A DNA stretch of 64,000 nt from Streptomyces sp. Ag109_O5-1 (lineage in GTDB: Bacteria > Actinomycetota > Actinomycetes > Streptomycetales > Streptomycetaceae): NCBI RefSeq assembly GCF_003814875.1, contig NZ_RKQF01000001.1, positions 1 to 64,000 on the forward strand, read 5' to 3'. The notes under the pieces are model-generated. The model was not told the DNA's origin. It made no database searches and saw only the letters and a list, made by a program, of their open reading frames with translations. Numbering within the stretch: position 1 is the stretch's first letter; each line of letters begins with the position of its first letter. The translations under genes and the position numbers were made by a program. Below, piece by piece: positions 8,142 to 16,543 of this stretch.

Positions 8142-10934
8142 TCAACTCGGCAGTTTCCAGTTCTGAGCCACCGTACCGTTGCAGGTGTACAGCTGGAGCT
8201 GGGTGCCGTTCGTGGTCGAGGAGTTGGGATCGTCCAGGCACAGGTTCGACTCGGGGTTGACCAGCGAGCCGTTGGCGCCGGCGGTCCACTGCTGGGCTCC
8301 GGTGCCGTTGCAGGTCCACAGTTGGATCAGGGTGCCGTTGGTAGTGCCGCTGTGATCGGCGTCCAGGCATTTGCCGAGGGCCCGGACCGTTCCGTCGCCC
8401 GCGACGATCCAGTCCTGGGCGTAGGTGTTGTTGCAGCCCCAGATCTGGACGTGGGTGCCGTCCGAGGTGCCGGAGGACGCGTCGTCCACGCACAGGCCGG
8501 AGGCCACCGCGGAGGTGAGCGGTCCGATCTGCGGCGAGGCCGGCGCCGTGGTGTCCCCCGCGTACGAGGGCGGTGCCGAAGTGGCTGCGGTCGCCCAGGA
8601 TGTGTTGGCGACGGTACCCAGCGTGAAGTCCAGCGTGCCGCCGGCCGTGATCGCCGTGGTGGGAGTGTAGGCGTTGTTCCACGCCGTGCCGTTCCATGCC
8701 GCGGACTGGACGTAGGGGGCGTTGTCGGCCGCGCCGTTGCCGTTGATCGTCAACGTGCCGCCCGAGGGGAGGGTGATGACGGCTTGTGTGAACAGCGGTG
8801 ACCCCAGGGCGAGATCGGAGGTGCCGGGGGTCTCGGGGAACATGCCGAGCGCCGACCACACGTACCAGGCACTCATCGCGCCGAGGTCGTCGTTGCCGTC
8901 GGCCAGGCCGCCCGGGGTGTTCGACCAGATTTGGTCCTGGATCGCCCGCACCGTGCCCTGCGTCATGTAGGGCTGCCCCGTGTAGTCGTACTCCCACGGC
9001 AGTTCGATGCTCGGTTCGTTGCCGACCCAGGCGTAGCCGTTGGCGCCGGTGTAGCTGCGCAGCACGGTGTCCAGGTAGTGGTTCATCGCCGTGTTGCCGC
9101 CCTTGGCGCGGGCCAGGCCGCCGATGTTGAAGGGAACCATCCCGGTGTAGATCCACGAGTCGGCTTCGACCATGTCGGTGCCGCTGGTGGGGTCGAAGCC
9201 GCCGGTCCACGCGCCGTTGGCGTTGCGGGGTTCCACGAAGCCGGAGGCGGGGTTGAGCACGTTGCGCCAGTCCTGCGCGCGGTTGGCGTACGTCTTCTGG
9301 TTCGCGGTGTCGCCGAGCGCTCCGGCCATCGCGGAGATCGCGAAGTCGGCCGTGTCGTACTCCAGGGTGGTGGCCACCGGGCCGTAGAAGTTGCAGCAGC
9401 CGTAGCTGCCGTCGTGCGGCATGTATCCGGGGTAGTTGAGGTAGGCGAGGCCGGGGCGGTCGTTGTTGGTCGTGCTCGCCTGTTTGACCATGTCGGCCAG
9501 GGCGGTCGTGGCGTCGAAGTTCCGGGCGCCGAAGGCGTAGTAGTCGGCGAGGATGGCGTCCGCCGGGTCGCCGACCATGACGTACGACTCGCCGTCGTTC
9601 TCCGACCACTTGGGGAAGATCCCGGTCTGCGTGTAGTCGTCGACCATCGACTGCGCGGTGTCGGAGGCGACCTGAGGTGCGACCAGGGCTTCGAGCTGGG
9701 CCTGCGAGCGGTAGATGTCCCAGCCGGAGTAGTTCGCGTACACCGCGCTGTGGCCGGCGTCCACGGTGTGTGTCTTCCCGTCGAAGCCGTAGTACTGGCC
9801 GTTGGTGTCGCTGATCACGTTCGGGTGCAGCAGCGAGTGGTAGAGCGCGGTGTAGAAGATCTGTTGCTGCGCGGCCGTCCCGCCCGCGATCTGCACCCTG
9901 CCGAGCGCGCTGTTCCACGCGTTCTGCGCCGCGGTGCGGGTCGCATCGAAGTCCCAACCGCTGTTCTCCGCAGTCCGGTTGGCGACCGCGCCCGCGACCG
10001 ACACGTAGGAGATGCCGACCTTGGCCTGTACAACCGGGTTGGTCGTGGTGTTGAAGGTGACGTAGCCGTTCGACGCGGCGGCATCGGGGGCCGCGCTGTC
10101 CTTGGCGGACTTCGAGGACTTCGAGGACTTCGAGTCCGAGGTGTTGGGGTTCTTGCCGTGCAGCACCGGCTTGTTCGGCTGCTCGGCGGCGTTCTTCGAC
10201 GCCTTGCCCGGCGCCGGGGAGGGAGCGGTCGACGCCTTCGCGACCGAGCTGCCCTGCGAGGCGAAGGGCCGGTCGAAGACCATGTCGAAGTAGACGGTGT
10301 ACGTGTTCGCGGCACCGCAGAAGTGACCGCTGGTCACCTGCCCGCTGACCTCGGTGCTCGACACTTTGGTGAACTGTGTCGACGCGGCACCGTTCTGACT
10401 GCCCGTCAACTTGAAGATTAGATTTGCCTGGCTGGTCGAGGGGAAGGTGAAGCGCGCCATACCGCTGCGCGTGGTGGCAGTCAGCTCGGTGGTCACCTGG
10501 TTGTTGAGCGCGACCTTGTACGACCCGGCGGACGCCGACTCGTTGGTGTGTGAGAACGCGTCCGTCGCACCGGTGTTCACGGTCCCCACCGTGGGCAGCA
10601 CGGGTATGTCACCGGCCGCGCCACAGCCGGGTCCGGCGATGTGGGTCAGGCTGAAACCGGTGATCGACGAGTCGTTGTACTCGTAGCCCCCGCCGTCGGG
10701 GCGCGACGGGGTGTCCGGGCTCCACTGCACCATGCCGAACGGGACGTCGGCCCCCGGGAAGTCGTCGGCCTGGTTCGACGTGCCGATGAACGGATTGACC
10801 AGAGCCGCCGGCGCGGTGACAAGCGCAGCCTTCCCGGCCGCCCACGCAGGCGTGCACAGCCCGGCCGCGGCCAGCGCCGCGGCGGCGAGGAGACCGATCG
10901 CCGCTGTTCCGGGAGGTCTCGACAGTCGTGTCAT
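8142..10934 (-). CDS. Secreted GH92 alpha-mannosidase with C-terminal ricin-type lectin domain
   Basis: A 930-residue protein. ATG 10934 (MTRLSRPPGT) or the adjacent GTG at 10937 follows GAGGAGAAA. Residues 8-33 are an Ala-rich signal peptide. The GH92 N-terminal domain begins with LVNPFIGTSNQADDFPGADV and PFGMVQWSPDTPSRPDGGGY; the catalytic (alpha/alpha)6 part includes DIYRSQAQLEALVAPQVASD, KWSENDGESYVMVGDPADAI and AMSAWYVWSALGMFPETPG. GH92 enzymes are calcium-dependent exo-mannosidases that trim fungal or host mannans and N-glycans. The last 130 residues are a CBM13/ricin B trefoil with QDW, QQW and QNW repeats. A Ser/Lys-rich linker (SKSSKSSKSAKD) is inserted near residue 270. LacI-type palindromes precede the gene. 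Confidence 0.93.
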   Translation of the reverse strand: MTRLSRPPGTAAIGLLAAAALAAAGLCTPAWAAGKAALVTAPAALVNPFIGTSNQADDFPGADVPFGMVQWSPDTPSRPDGGGYEYNDSSITGFSLTHIAGPGCGAAGDIPVLPTVGTVNTGATDAFSHTNESASAGSYKVALNNQVTTELTATTRSGMARFTFPSTSQANLIFKLTGSQNGAASTQFTKVSSTEVSGQVTSGHFCGAANTYTVYFDMVFDRPFASQGSSVAKASTAPSPAPGKASKNAAEQPNKPVLHGKNPNTSDSKSSKSSKSAKDSAAPDAAASNGYVTFNTTTNPVVQAKVGISYVSVAGAVANRTAENSGWDFDATRTAAQNAWNSALGRVQIAGGTAAQQQIFYTALYHSLLHPNVISDTNGQYYGFDGKTHTVDAGHSAVYANYSGWDIYRSQAQLEALVAPQVASDTAQSMVDDYTQTGIFPKWSENDGESYVMVGDPADAILADYYAFGARNFDATTALADMVKQASTTNNDRPGLAYLNYPGYMPHDGSYGCCNFYGPVATTLEYDTADFAISAMAGALGDTANQKTYANRAQDWRNVLNPASGFVEPRNANGAWTGGFDPTSGTDMVEADSWIYTGMVPFNIGGLARAKGGNTAMNHYLDTVLRSYTGANGYAWVGNEPSIELPWEYDYTGQPYMTQGTVRAIQDQIWSNTPGGLADGNDDLGAMSAWYVWSALGMFPETPGTSDLALGSPLFTQAVITLPSGGTLTINGNGAADNAPYVQSAAWNGTAWNNAYTPTTAITAGGTLDFTLGTVANTSWATAATSAPPSYAGDTTAPASPQIGPLTSAVASGLCVDDASSGTSDGTHVQIWGCNNTYAQDWIVAGDGTVRALGKCLDADHSGTTNGTLIQLWTCNGTGAQQWTAGANGSLVNPESNLCLDDPNSSTTNGTQLQLYTCNGTVAQNWKLPS

Positions 10935-10973
10935 CACGGGGGTTTCTCCTCTACTCGGAAGCGAGGGCCGGCC

Positions 10974-10985
10974 GACAACGTTGTC
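10974..10985. promoter_or_regulatory. LacI-type operator, proximal to the GH92 gene
   Basis: The perfect 12-base palindrome GACAACGTTGTC has the central CG and symmetry of LacI-family operators that control sugar-hydrolase genes in actinomycetes. It lies 40 bases upstream of the GH92 start. No lacI gene is in the window. Confidence 0.6.
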
Positions 10986-11051
10986 TTCACGCCGGGAACG
11001 CACCCCCGGGCGATGAACGGGCTTGCCGAGATGCGTGGATCAGCGTTGCTG

Positions 11052-11063
11052 ACAACGTTGTCT
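11052..11063. promoter_or_regulatory. LacI-type operator, distal to the GH92 gene
   Basis: This is an identical second copy of GACAACGTTGTC, centred 78 bases (about seven helical turns) from the first. The pair on one face of DNA suggests looping or cooperative repression of the GH92 promoter between or near them. From here to 11439 I see no gene. Confidence 0.6.
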
Positions 11064-11439
11064 AACCGTGGAGATGAGATGCCTGGAATTCGAGTGCTTC
11101 GATGGGGCCCCTAGCGCTGCGGACGCCGGGGGCGCAGGGGAACCCCTCGTGAAGCTAGCCACGAGGCAGGGACATGTCAACGATGTGGGCAAGAAGGCCG
11201 CACGAGAACGCGCCGACGGCCCGGATCGCGGACCTCAACCGCCGGGCGGGGCACCGGACACCCGGCGGCCACCCGACGCCCAGCGCCCGCGGCACGACGT
11301 GCGCGCAGAGCACCGTGTCTGCCGGAGCCCACTCGTTGGGGTGCCGGGCGGGGCAGTCGGCCCAGCGCTGCCGACGACCTCCTGGTCTGTGTGCGCATCA
11401 TTTCTGCGGGCCGGCATCACACAACAGAGAGGACGAACC

Positions 11440-12036
11440 ACGCGACGCGGACTGATCGTGGTGGACGTGCAGAAGGACTTCTGCGAAGGCGGCAGCGTCC
11501 CGGTGAAGGGCGGTGCGGACCGCGCAGCGGCCATCGCCGAACTGGTGCGGCGTTCGGCGGGCAGCACGTACGCGCAGGTGGTCGCCACACGCGACCACCA
11601 CATCGACCCGGGTGGCCACTTCTCCGACCGGCCGGACTTCTCGACCTCGTTCCCGGTCCACTGCGTGGTCGGAAGCGAGGGCGGCGACTTCCACCCCGAC
11701 TTCGCGCCCGTGGCCGCGGACGGCACCGTCGACGAGGTGTTCTACAAGGGCGCCCACTCAGCCTCGAAAAGCGGCTTCGAAGGCTCGACCGAGGGCGGGA
11801 CCCGGCTCGCCGACTGGCTGCACGACCGCAAGATCGCAGCGGTGGACGTCGTGGGCATCGCCACCGACCACTGCGTGAAAGCCACCGCGCTGGACGGCGT
11901 CCGTGCCGGCTTCGCCGTCCGCGTCCTGCTCGAGTACACCGCCGGAGTCGCCCCCGACACCACCCACGCGGCCGTCGACGAGATGAGGCACGCGGGAGTG
12001 CATCTGACCGGCCGTCCAGTCGTGTTCTCCTGGTGA
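11440..12036 (+). CDS. pncA: Nicotinamidase (isochorismatase fold), apparent ACG start
   Basis: About 198 residues. It hydrolyses nicotinamide to nicotinate in NAD salvage. Motifs are GLIVVDVQKDFCEGGSVPV (catalytic Asp, near residue 10), VVATRDHHIDPGGHFSDR (metal-binding His/Asp) and VDVVGIATDHCVKATALDG (catalytic Cys). The protein should begin (M)RRGLIVVDVQ. AGAGAGGA precedes that point by about 8 bases, but the codon there is ACG (11440-11442), and no in-frame ATG or GTG upstream has a ribosome site. Either a rare ACG start is used or this is an ATG-to-ACG mutation. The 3' end touches the right end of a TnpB relic. Confidence 0.85.
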   Translation, partial: TRRGLIVVDVQKDFCEGGSVPVKGGADRAAAIAELVRRSAGSTYAQVVATRDHHIDPGGHFSDRPDFSTSFPVHCVVGSEGGDFHPDFAPVAADGTVDEVFYKGAHSASKSGFEGSTEGGTRLADWLHDRKIAAVDVVGIATDHCVKATALDGVRAGFAVRVLLEYTAGVAPDTTHAAVDEMRHAGVHLTGRPVVFSW

Positions 12037-12041
12037 CTCCT

Positions 12042-12061
12042 CCCCCGGCTGAAGCCGGGGG
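12042..12061 (-). mobile_element. IS200/IS605-type right-end hairpin
   Basis: CCCCCGGCT and AGCCGGGGG form a 9-base-pair stem with a 2-base loop, 8 bases downstream of the tnpB relic stop and 5 bases from the nicotinamidase stop codon. IS605-group elements end in such subterminal hairpins, and the same region forms the scaffold of the omega RNA used by TnpB. It could also serve as terminator for the nicotinamidase gene. Confidence 0.6.
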
Positions 12062-12068
12062 CTTCTCG

Positions 12069-12620
12069 TTACGCCGGGTTGGCGTCGCGACGGACCAGCC
12101 CGGCCCGTAGAACGTTGATGGCTCCCACTGTGTCGGCGTGCGCGTGGTGGCAAGGGATGGACGAGCACCGCGCTCCACCTGACACGCGCCGACACACCTG
12201 CCCCGCGCTCGGGTCGCCCCGCACACCCCGCCGTCGGCGACGCAGCGGCGTAGGCACCGGCTGTCTCGGGCCCAGTAGCCGAGGGAAGCCGAGGAAGCGG
12301 CATGCGCATCCCCAGAGAGTTCCACCGTCCCGAACGCGCGCCCCGCCGCCCGGTCCCACTGGCCTGGCCGCCCTCGACGGCGCAACCAGCAAGCCAGGAG
12401 AACGTATCCGCCGGCTCACCTCCATCTTCGAACGCACCCGGATCACAAGTCGGCCATCACGCTCCACAGCAATGACCCCGAGCCGGGCCGGGGACGGGCG
12501 ACACCGGTCTTCGGGCCGGGACGGATGAGAATGCGGCCGACGGGCTTTTCGGACGCCTTGCTCGCCGGGTGCGTGCCAGGGCCGCGGGCACTGCGGCTCC
12601 AGCACGCACCCGGTGGCGTG
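12069..12620 (-). pseudogene. tnpB: TnpB (IS605/IS1341) relic, C-terminal part
   Basis: The minus-strand end reads HAHADTVGAINVLRAGLVRR DANPA then stop (split here for length). This is the typical end of the TnpB RuvC/zinc-finger region, in which the Asp before xxGAxN is catalytic. Upstream only frameshifted scraps remain (GARCSSIPCHH resembles the zinc-finger cysteines), and no intact RuvC-I or RuvC-II motif is visible. TnpB is the RNA-guided nuclease of IS200/IS605 elements; this copy cannot make an active protein. Its right-end hairpin is preserved. Confidence 0.7.
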
Positions 12621-12632
12621 GAATCGGCTTGA

Positions 12633-13337
12633 TCACGGGCACTGGGCAGGAGGGGTGGGCTTCCTGCCGATCGTGATCGAGACCGCGGATCCCGGGAGCA
12701 GCACGGTGCCCGCACTCGGGCTCTGCGAACTCACCCGGTTGATGTTGTCGCAGTCGACAACGCTGCCGACACTGCCGAGCACGTAGCCGGCGGCGGTCAG
12801 TGCCTGGCTCGCCCGTGCCTGTGTGTCACCCAGCACGCTGGGCACCGTCGTGACACCGGTGACCGGAGCCGAGACAGCGGCCAGGTTGCTGCTGAATCCG
12901 GTGTCCGACGACAGGTCGACCACCGTAACGCCCCAACTGACGGTCCCGGTCTGACTGATGAACACGGACTGCGATCCGCCGCCGACCGGGAAGATCGTGG
13001 TGGAGGGGTCGAATCCCGGTCCGCTGATCACCAGCGCGTCCTCGGCCGTGTTGGCCACGCAGTCCGCGCTCCAACTCACCACGGCGTTACGGCCGTAGAC
13101 GACGGGTGAGGGCGTCACCGATATCGAGGCGGTCGCGGTAGCCGCGCAGTTCAGCCCGGGATCGTCCGCGTAGGCAGGCGTAACGGCGAGCGCGGTGGCG
13201 ATCAACGCCGCCACGACCAGTGCCGCCGCCCTGGGCGAGCGTGCCGCACGGGCCACCCGGCTCAACAGCCCTGAAGCTGTCCCGGCAAGCACGCGACGAC
13301 ATGTCAACTTCGGTGCTTCTCTCATGAACTCCCCCAT
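12633..13337 (-). CDS. Secreted protein with C-terminal PASTA domain
   Basis: A 234-residue protein from ATG 13337 (AGAGAAG upstream). Residues 10-57 form a long signal peptide with Arg residues and a hydrophobic stretch AALVVAALIATALAVTPAYA, with cleavage likely after AYA. The middle (about 60-160) looks like a beta-sandwich: SISVTPSPVVYGRNAVVSWS, SVFISQTGTVSWGVTVVDLS. Residues 163-228 are a PASTA repeat (TTVPSVLGDTQARASQALTA through SSQSPSAGTVLLPGSAVSI), a module that binds cell-wall fragments or mediates protein contacts. The protein is probably exported to the wall. It is a single gene. Confidence 0.75.
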   Translation of the reverse strand: MGEFMREAPKLTCRRVLAGTASGLLSRVARAARSPRAAALVVAALIATALAVTPAYADDPGLNCAATATASISVTPSPVVYGRNAVVSWSADCVANTAEDALVISGPGFDPSTTIFPVGGGSQSVFISQTGTVSWGVTVVDLSSDTGFSSNLAAVSAPVTGVTTVPSVLGDTQARASQALTAAGYVLGSVGSVVDCDNINRVSSQSPSAGTVLLPGSAVSITIGRKPTPPAQCP

Positions 13338-13510
13338 GTGCGTCTTCTCTGGATGCGGACAGCGTGCGGCACCGTCCGCGGGCTGTCGCTCACGGGTCCG
13401 CTCAGCGGAACCGCCAGAGACAGGCTGTAGTGAAGCGACTCCGGCACCGGCCGCCGCGAGCGCGGCAGGCGAAGGGTCGGTGTCAGAGCGGCCCTCTACG
13501 ATGCCCGGTC

Positions 13511-14344
13511 ATGACCGATGACATGCTCGACTACTCCCGGCCCGGCCCTCTCACTCGCCTGACTGCTGACCAGTTCAGGCTCCTTGAAGGGCTGCCGGAC
13601 GACCCGGTCGGAATCTGTTCCGTCGTACAGAACCTGGTCATTCAACCCGCTGACGCCGCCGCGGCCGGGGTGTCTGAAGAGCGGTTCGCGGAGAAGAACA
13701 TCCGGCCGGTGAGTGAGCTGATCGCTGCGCTGACCACGCTCGACCCCGCGCCGTTGTGCCAGACCCGGGCGCCGGGAAGGCGGGTGGTGGGCACGTGCCG
13801 CCACTTCGCGACCATCGCCTGTGCGCTCCTGCGTGCGAAGGGCATTCCCTCACGGGCTCGATGCGGGTTCGGTACCTGTTTCGTGGAGGGACGGGGTGTG
13901 GACCACTGGATCACCGAGTACTGGAGGGCCGACGCAGGGCGATGGGTGCGCGTGGATACCGAGCATCTCGGCCACGGTTACGTCCACCGTCCCGAGGACC
14001 TCGCGCCAAGCGAGTTTCTGACCGGCGGCGAAGCATGGATCCGGTACCGCAAGGGTCTGGTCAACCCGCACATGTTCGGGGTCGCCGGCGTCGACTACGC
14101 CTGGGGGCCCGCTGAGATAAGCGGCAACGCCGTCCGCGATCTCGCCGCGCTGTGCAAGCGGGAGATGTTGCCCTGGGACGAGTGGGGTCTGATGACCGAG
14201 GCCTACGAGGGCAAGACAGGCCACGACTACGACCTGCTCATCGACGCCGTCGCCGAGACCTGCGTGGGAGGAGATGCGGCCGCCGCCCTGACCGGCCTGT
14301 ACGCCCATGAGAACCTCACGGTTCCGCAGCACATGATCAGCTGA
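13511..14344 (+). CDS. Transglutaminase-like domain protein
   Basis: A 277-residue protein starting MTDDMLDYSRPGPLTRLTAD. The papain-like triad of the transglutaminase core is visible: Cys in VGTCRHFATIACALLRAKGI, His in GRGVDHWITEYW and Asp in RWVRVDTEHLGHG. Such proteins are usually cysteine proteases or amidases, not cross-linkers. There is no signal peptide, so it is cytoplasmic. The start is the ATG at 13511; the ATG ten bases earlier is out of frame. The substrate is unknown. Confidence 0.8.
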   Translation: MTDDMLDYSRPGPLTRLTADQFRLLEGLPDDPVGICSVVQNLVIQPADAAAAGVSEERFAEKNIRPVSELIAALTTLDPAPLCQTRAPGRRVVGTCRHFATIACALLRAKGIPSRARCGFGTCFVEGRGVDHWITEYWRADAGRWVRVDTEHLGHGYVHRPEDLAPSEFLTGGEAWIRYRKGLVNPHMFGVAGVDYAWGPAEISGNAVRDLAALCKREMLPWDEWGLMTEAYEGKTGHDYDLLIDAVAETCVGGDAAAALTGLYAHENLTVPQHMIS

Positions 14345-14428
14345 CGTGTCGGCGTCAACTCCGCGTCAGCCTGGCAAGCGGATTGTTCAGTCGCCGCCGA
14401 CGGTATCGATTGCTGGCATCTGGTCGGC

Positions 14429-14545
14429 GTGAACATTCCAGGAGTCCTGGTCACTGCCATCATCCATCGGGACGAGGCGATCGCCGTGCAGCGGTTACTG
14501 CGCGCGAGGCTGCCGCGGTTGCTGTTGGATGAGCTGAGTGAATGA
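14429..14545 (+). CDS. Small upstream ORF coupled to the nucleotidyltransferase gene
   Basis: A GTG at 14429 opens 38 codons (VNIPGVLVTAIIHRDEAIAV through RLLRARLPRLLLDELSE). The frame is also open back to the transglutaminase stop at 14344. Its stop overlaps the GTG start at 14538 by 8 bases, the arrangement expected for translational coupling. The product is basic and helical near its end. It could be a small antitoxin-like partner or a truncated gene; it has no clear ribosome site. Confidence 0.35.
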   Translation: MNIPGVLVTAIIHRDEAIAVQRLLRARLPRLLLDELSE

Positions 14546-15113
14546 GGTTGCTGCTCTTCGACTTCGTCAGGCTGTCAGGCGCACTCGGGACGTCACCCGT
14601 GAACGCGTCGCCACGGGGCATGGCTTGGAGGAGGCCGATGACGTCGCCGGTACGTTTGCCACGGACGGTGCGCTTGGCTTCGATCCGATCCTTTTTCTTC
14701 GGGCACTGCACGAGGCTGGTTCGCAAGCAGTGGTCGTAGGTCAGGTCGCGGGCATCATGCACGGCTCGATGGAACTGACCGGCGACCTCGACCTGTTGTG
14801 GGACGGCACACCTGAGCAGGCACATGCGCTGCGCGGTGCCCTGGCTGCCGCGGGCTGCACAGACCTGCCCGACCTTGGCCGTTCTCAGGTGGCCTACCAG
14901 GTGGCGAGTGCCGGCGGCGACCTGTGCACGCCTGCCCTGCCCTGGGGCGACATGGACACCGCATCTTGCCTGGCCCGGGCGGTGAGCGCCCGCGACCCAG
15001 AGGGCTTCACCATCCGCTACGCCGCCTTGGACGACCTGATCCATATGCGGCGCGCCCTCGGCCGCCCCAAGGACCGCCGCCGCGCGGACGAACTGGCGCG
15101 TTTGCGCCCCTGA
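14538..15113 (+). CDS. Nucleotidyltransferase-fold protein (AbiEii/MNT-like)
   Basis: A 191-residue protein from GTG 14538. FLRALHEAGSQAVVVGQVAG, then GSMELTGDLDLLWDG, matches the GS...D-x-D motif of minimal nucleotidyltransferases, with Asp-Leu-Asp as the metal ligands. The C-terminal part ends DLIHMRRALGRPKDRRRADE, as seen in AbiEii/MNT-type proteins (xK/RxKDxxD). Such enzymes often act as toxins that add nucleotides to tRNA or as antitoxins modifying a partner. No HEPN or abrB partner is adjacent. From 15114 to 15490 I see nothing. Confidence 0.7.
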   Translation: MNEVAALRLRQAVRRTRDVTRERVATGHGLEEADDVAGTFATDGALGFDPILFLRALHEAGSQAVVVGQVAGIMHGSMELTGDLDLLWDGTPEQAHALRGALAAAGCTDLPDLGRSQVAYQVASAGGDLCTPALPWGDMDTASCLARAVSARDPEGFTIRYAALDDLIHMRRALGRPKDRRRADELARLRP

Positions 15114-15494
15114 GCTTGCCAGTGGCGTCGGTTCTTCGATCCGAGTGGGCGCCCCGGGCCGGGAGTTGAGAGTTTCGGCGCACGGGCGTGGCAGTGCAGG
15201 TGCAGGCGAGTTGCAGTTCATCGGGCGCTGGCCTGTGCGTATGAGTCCACCCGCAGGCCGAACGGCCAGCCGGTCTCGTACGGCACGGCGGGGAACGGCT
15301 GGAGCAGTCGGCGTTCGACGGCCAAGTACTCGCCAACGGTCCGGGGCGTCACCGGACGCGGAGGTCGTCGTCCTCGGCGTCCCGCCGTTACACCGTCGCG
15401 ATGAGTTAGGTGAGTGCTGTGACTGGGGGAGTTCGCCGGGTCGGTGGTTGGGGCGGTTGGACAGGCGGTGACTTCCGTTCCGACCGCTGGAGGT

Positions 15495-15735
15495 GTGGTG
15501 GCCGAGCCTGTGCGGGTGTGCGGACTGACCGATCAGGAGGGACAGAAGCTGCGGCAAGTCGTGCGCCGAGGCGGTACCAGCTCGGTGGGTTGTCGCCGGG
15601 CGATGATGCTGCTGGCGTCCGCCGGCGGGAACCGGGTGCCGGTGATCGCTCAGCTGGTCCAGGGCGACGAGTACATAGTGCGGAAGGTGATCCACCGGTC
15701 CAACGAGATCGGTCTGGCCTGCCTGGACCCCCCAA
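15495..15735 (+). pseudogene. IS630-family transposase N-terminal fragment (type B)
   Basis: Starts near GTG 15495 and reads VVAEPVRVCGLTDQEGQKLR, QVVRRGGTSSVGCRRAMMLL and PVIAQLVQGDEYIVRKVIHR, the helix-turn-helix front of a second IS630 subtype in Streptomyces. The homology ends at LACLDP (about 15730), well before the DDE domain. It is unrelated in detail to the type A fragments. Confidence 0.7.
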
Positions 15736-15806
15736 ACCTCATGGAAGTGGGAAGCCGCACGATCAGACTGATCGAGCTGACCCCGGCGAACCTTCCCAGC
15801 AACACT

Positions 15807-15829
15807 AGAGATCTCTAACGGTGCGGGTT
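15807..15829 (+). repeat. Terminal repeat of IS630 type A, copy 2
   Basis: AGAGATCTCTAACGGTGCGG plus GTT matches the repeat at 7203-7225 (opposite strand) with one mismatch. Similarity to copy 1 continues for about 14 more bases (GGGTCGTGA), then breaks at about 15843 and resumes at 16541 beside the transposase fragment. Confidence 0.65.
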
Positions 15830-15973
15830 GCTTCGGGTCGTGAGGGGATGGTGTCCCGCCGGGTGGTGCAGGCCGTTATTGCGGTTCTCCGCAGCGGGTC
15901 TGGCATGGACAGCACGGTAAGGGTTCGACATAACCGATCGACTTCCTGATCTTGATCGGGTTGGCTGGGTGAC

Positions 15974-16543
15974 ATGCCAGAGCTGCGAACGGATCGTCTT
16001 CTGCTGCGCCGGTGGCGGGAGTCCGACCTGGGACCGTGGGCGGCTATGAATGCCGATCCTGAAGTCCGAGAACACCTGGGAGAACTGCTGACGCGGGAGC
16101 AGAGCGATGCCGCGCTGGCACTCATGCAGGCTGAGTTCGACGAGCGAGGTTTTGGGTGGTGGGCGCTCGAAGCGCGGGAGACCGGTGAGTTCATCGGCCG
16201 TGTCGGCTTGGACGAGGTGGGCGAGGACATGCCGTTCGCGGGGGTGGATATCGGTTGGCGGTTGATGCGTTCGGCGTGGGGTCACGGTTACGCCACCGAA
16301 GCCGCCCTGGCCTGCCTGGCTTTCGGATTCGAGGCACTTGGGCTGACGGAAGTGGTGGCGTCGACGACCGTCCACAACCTTCGTTCCCAGGCAGTGATGC
16401 GCCGGATCGGCATGACCCGGGATCCGGCCGACGACTTCGAGGATCCGAGCGTGCCCGAGGGGCCTCTTCGCCGCTGTGTGCTCTACCGGATCCCCCGCAG
16501 AGATGCTCATGGCCTGCGCCACGCGGCAAGGCACGACCGATGA
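15974..16543 (+). CDS. GNAT acetyltransferase (RimJ/RimL-like)
   Basis: A 189-residue protein starting MPELRTDRLLLRRWRESDLG. The GNAT fold has the beta4 segment GFGWWALEARETGEFIGRVG and the acetyl-CoA loop SAWGHGYATEAALACLAFGF (Q/R-x-x-G-x-G/A type), followed by NLRSQAVMRRIGM, typical of RimJ/RimL proteins that acetylate amino groups of proteins, amino acids or drugs. The whole gene lies between the outer repeat and the transposase relic of an IS630-type element, and its stop codon falls where IS homology resumes. The last 15 residues may be read-through into IS sequence. Confidence 0.85.
   Translation: MPELRTDRLLLRRWRESDLGPWAAMNADPEVREHLGELLTREQSDAALALMQAEFDERGFGWWALEARETGEFIGRVGLDEVGEDMPFAGVDIGWRLMRSAWGHGYATEAALACLAFGFEALGLTEVVASTTVHNLRSQAVMRRIGMTRDPADDFEDPSVPEGPLRRCVLYRIPRRDAHGLRHAARHDR

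Noticed and set aside
8125..9957. 610-codon alternative frame within the GH92 gene
   Set aside because: It is an Arg/His-rich shadow. The GH92 and lectin motifs are in the other frame of the same strand.
1604..11063. Common regulator for the CAACGTT-containing sites at 1604-1643 and 10974-11063
   Set aside because: They share only the central bases. The flanks and spacing differ and the former sit at a tetR gene, so a shared regulator is not supported.
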